From Galbitalea sp. SE-J8 (lineage in GTDB: Bacteria; Actinomycetota; Actinomycetes; Actinomycetales; Microbacteriaceae): a stretch of 64,000 nt of DNA. The stretch is taken from the NCBI RefSeq assembly GCF_030345695.1, contig NZ_JAUASV010000009.1:53773-117772 (forward strand), given 5' to 3'. This document shows positions 62,429 to 64,000 of this stretch, in pieces; the stretch's first letter is position 1, and every line of letters starts with the position of its first letter. The position numbers and the translations under genes were made by a program. The notes under the pieces were generated by a model that saw only the letters and a list, made by a program, of their open reading frames with translations, made no database searches and was not told the origin of the DNA.

Positions 62429-62465
62429 TTGTGAAGATGCGGTGATTCACTATAACTCTTTCACA
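62429..62465 (-). promoter_or_regulatory. Second operator-promoter, lactate-type permease operon
   Basis: TTGTGAAGATG (62429-62439) and TTCACA (62460-62465) repeat the 58964-59000 element with identical spacing. TATAGT on the minus strand (62454-62449) is the -10 inside it. An inner pair GTGAA and TTCAC lies at 62431-62450. Confidence 0.75.
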
Positions 62466-62517
62466 GATCATCTCAATCTCCGCTTTTCGCCGTCAGCTCG
62501 CCCGGCTCGGGCCCCGG

Positions 62518-62523
62518 TACCGT
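62518..62523 (+). promoter_or_regulatory. -10 element of the DUF3515 gene
   Basis: TACCGT ends seven bases before the GTG at 62531, so that GTG is the probable first codon of a leaderless transcript. The GTG at 62522 overlaps the -10 and is therefore unlikely to be the start. Confidence 0.5.
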
Positions 62524-62530
62524 GGAGCGC

Positions 62531-63037
62531 GTGCTCCGCCCCCTCGCCGCCGTCGCTGCGGCGCTGCTCGTCGCATCCGCCCTCGCCGGATGCAGCGCAC
62601 CCGTCGCGCTCGACGCCGCGCCGGACGCGAAGAACCCCGCGTGCGCGGCCGTCTCCGTCGCCGTGCGCGACACCGCGATCGGCGACCTCGCCGAGCGGGA
62701 CACGACCGCCCAGGCCACCGCGGCATGGGGCGACCCCGCCGCCGTGACCCTGCGGTGCGGCGTCGAGGTGCCCGCGCCCTCGACGCTGCCGTGCTACGAG
62801 CTCAACGGCATCTACTGGCTGCTGGACGACTCCGCGGCGCCCGTGTACCGCTACACGACGTTCGGCCGGGACCCCGCGGTGCAGGTCGTCGTGGACCAGG
62901 ACCGGGCGTCCACCTACACGTCGCTCGACACGCTGAGCGACGCCGTGGGCAGCACGCCCGCGACGGGCGCCGTGTGCTCGGATGCGATCGACCCGACCGA
63001 GGGCTCCGGCGACGCGACGAGCACGCCCTCGGGCTGA
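62531..63037 (+). CDS. DUF3515 lipoprotein
   Basis: This is a 168-residue protein of unknown function conserved next to thiL/ddl genes in many actinomycetes. It has a short signal LAAVAAALLVASALAGC with a lipobox ending in Cys, then paired cysteines (NPACAAV, LRCGVEV, LPCYEL, AVCSDA), the DUF3515 pattern. The C-terminus is rich in Ser, Thr and Gly. The start is set by the -10 element; an alternative GTG is three codons upstream. The sugar-acid island separates it from thiL. Confidence 0.85.
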   Translation: MLRPLAAVAAALLVASALAGCSAPVALDAAPDAKNPACAAVSVAVRDTAIGDLAERDTTAQATAAWGDPAAVTLRCGVEVPAPSTLPCYELNGIYWLLDDSAAPVYRYTTFGRDPAVQVVVDQDRASTYTSLDTLSDAVGSTPATGAVCSDAIDPTEGSGDATSTPSG

Positions 63038-63108
63038 CCCCGGCCGGCCCGGCACGACGGGCTGCCCACGTCGCATCGACCTCGGGACGCCTCATCGCGG
63101 GCGCCGGC

Positions 63109-63930
63109 TCAGCGCCTCCCGGGCGCGATGATCAGCCGGTACGCGATCCGGCGGATGCCGACCGGCACGAACCGGTACCCGCCGCGCACGACGACGTTGC
63201 GCAGGTACTGCGCGCGCGTCGTGTAGCCGGCCCGCCGCATCCGCTTCTGCAGGGCGAGCTCGCTGCGGAACAGCGCCGCTCCCCCGCGCCGCTGGTACGC
63301 GCCCGAGTCGACGCGGTACTTCAGCAGCGGGTCGGGCACGTTCGCGACCCGGGCGCCGTCCTTGATCATGCGCACGAACAGCCAGTAGTCCTCCATGAGG
63401 GCGAGCGGCTGGTACGCGCCCGCGCGCTCGACGGCGCTGCGCCGGTACACCACGGTCGGATGGTTGAACGGGTCGTGGAACGTCGCGTACGAGCGGATGA
63501 CGTCCTCGCCGACCGGGGGCGTGCGGGTGCCGAGCACGCCCCCGTCGCCGAACTCGAACATGCCCGTGCCGACCAGCTCGAAGCCCTCGTCGATGAGCGG
63601 GAGCTGCTTCGCGAAGCGCTCCGGCATCGCGATGTCGTCGGCGTCCATGCGCGCCACGACGTCGTGCGCGCAGCGTTCCAGCCCGGCGGTGAGCGCATGC
63701 GCGAGTCCCTGGTTGCGTTCGAGCGGCACGAGCACGACCGGGACGACGGATGCCGCGACCTCCTGCTCGATCGCCGCCGCGAGGTCGTCGGGCACCGGGC
63801 CGTCCTGCACGAGCACGACCTCGTCCGGGCGCAGCCGCTGCCCGACCGTCACCGAACGGAACGCCTCGCGGAAGAAGTCCGCACGGTCCTTCGCGTACAC
63901 GCTCATGAGCGCGGAGAACGGCGTGCTCAC
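63109..63930 (-). CDS. GT2 family glycosyltransferase
   Basis: This is a 273-residue enzyme. FSALMSVYAKDRADFFREA, VVLVQDGPVPDDL and the metal motif VVARMDADDIAMPERF place it among GT2 enzymes such as WcaA/WbbI. HPTVVYRRSAVERAGAYQPL and EDYWLFVRMI form the acceptor region. The GTG at 63930 is the only start before the conserved domain. It is separate from the main glycan locus and may serve the same polymer. Confidence 0.87.
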   Translation of the reverse strand: MSTPFSALMSVYAKDRADFFREAFRSVTVGQRLRPDEVVLVQDGPVPDDLAAAIEQEVAASVVPVVLVPLERNQGLAHALTAGLERCAHDVVARMDADDIAMPERFAKQLPLIDEGFELVGTGMFEFGDGGVLGTRTPPVGEDVIRSYATFHDPFNHPTVVYRRSAVERAGAYQPLALMEDYWLFVRMIKDGARVANVPDPLLKYRVDSGAYQRRGGAALFRSELALQKRMRRAGYTTRAQYLRNVVVRGGYRFVPVGIRRIAYRLIIAPGRR

Positions 63931-64000
63931 CCGGCACCGCCCCGCGCCGCGCCGTCGGTCGAGCGCTGGCCGGCGCCGCCGGCCGAGCGCGGGCCGGCGC

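Noticed and set aside
63931..64000. GC-rich imperfect repeats at the right edge
   Set aside because: They partly resemble the dispersed repeat but are too short and cut by the window end to assign.

Overview
The window is very GC-rich, with G or C at most third codon positions, dense gene packing, many 4-bp ATGA/GTGA start-stop overlaps and frequent GTG starts. The block coaD-recG-rsmD-thiL-DUF3515, the coenzyme F420 genes and the recurring short repeats point to an actinomycete, most likely of the family Microbacteriaceae (an inference from gene content; no rRNA is present). There are no tRNA or rRNA genes, no recognisable insertion sequence and no CRISPR array.

Region 1 (1-10.8 kb) is a pyrimidine catabolism island. 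It holds the 3' end of a yeast-type cytosine deaminase, a convergent repeat-filled gap, and a long leftward operon: beta-ureidopropionase, dihydropyrimidinase/hydantoinase, an F420-type luciferase-like oxidoreductase, a four-gene NMT1/THI5-type ABC importer and a class III aminotransferase. A divergent MocR-type regulator sits at the head of the operon. The classical flavin/iron-sulphur dihydropyrimidine dehydrogenase is absent, so the F420-type enzyme is a candidate for the first reductive step.

Region 2 (10.8-28.1 kb) is one leftward run of mostly overlapping genes. From its promoter side it encodes a flippase, glycosyltransferases, an epimerase, a DPM-like glycosyltransferase, a DUF2142 membrane protein, an RgpF-like protein and a divergent WbsX-like protein. 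It then continues without a gap into cofE and cofC (F420 synthesis) and a MoxR-DUF58-transglutaminase module. Region 3 (28.1-46 kb) is the rest of a surface-glycan locus. It has several short divergent units: more glycosyltransferases, two acyltransferases, a gmd-colC-colD set predicted to make GDP-colitose, two large membrane proteins, GtrA, and an operon of FAD oxidoreductase, two GT2s, an SDR and a TIM-barrel isomerase. A common promoter-like box precedes four of these units.

Region 4 (46-64 kb) is a housekeeping backbone (coaD, recG, rsmD, thiL, DUF3515) interrupted twice. Between recG and rsmD lies a 1,340-residue fusion of GT2, short repeats, GT4 and a pyruvyltransferase-like domain. 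Between thiL and DUF3515 lies a sugar-acid catabolic island: aldolase-like decarboxylase, OtnK-type kinase, GntP-type symporter, isopropylmalate-type dehydrogenase, DeoR regulator, metallo-beta-lactamase-fold hydrolase and lactate-type permease. Its two operons share an almost identical operator-like inverted repeat. Several backbone genes appear to be leaderless, with a TANNNT -10 element six to seven bases before the start codon.
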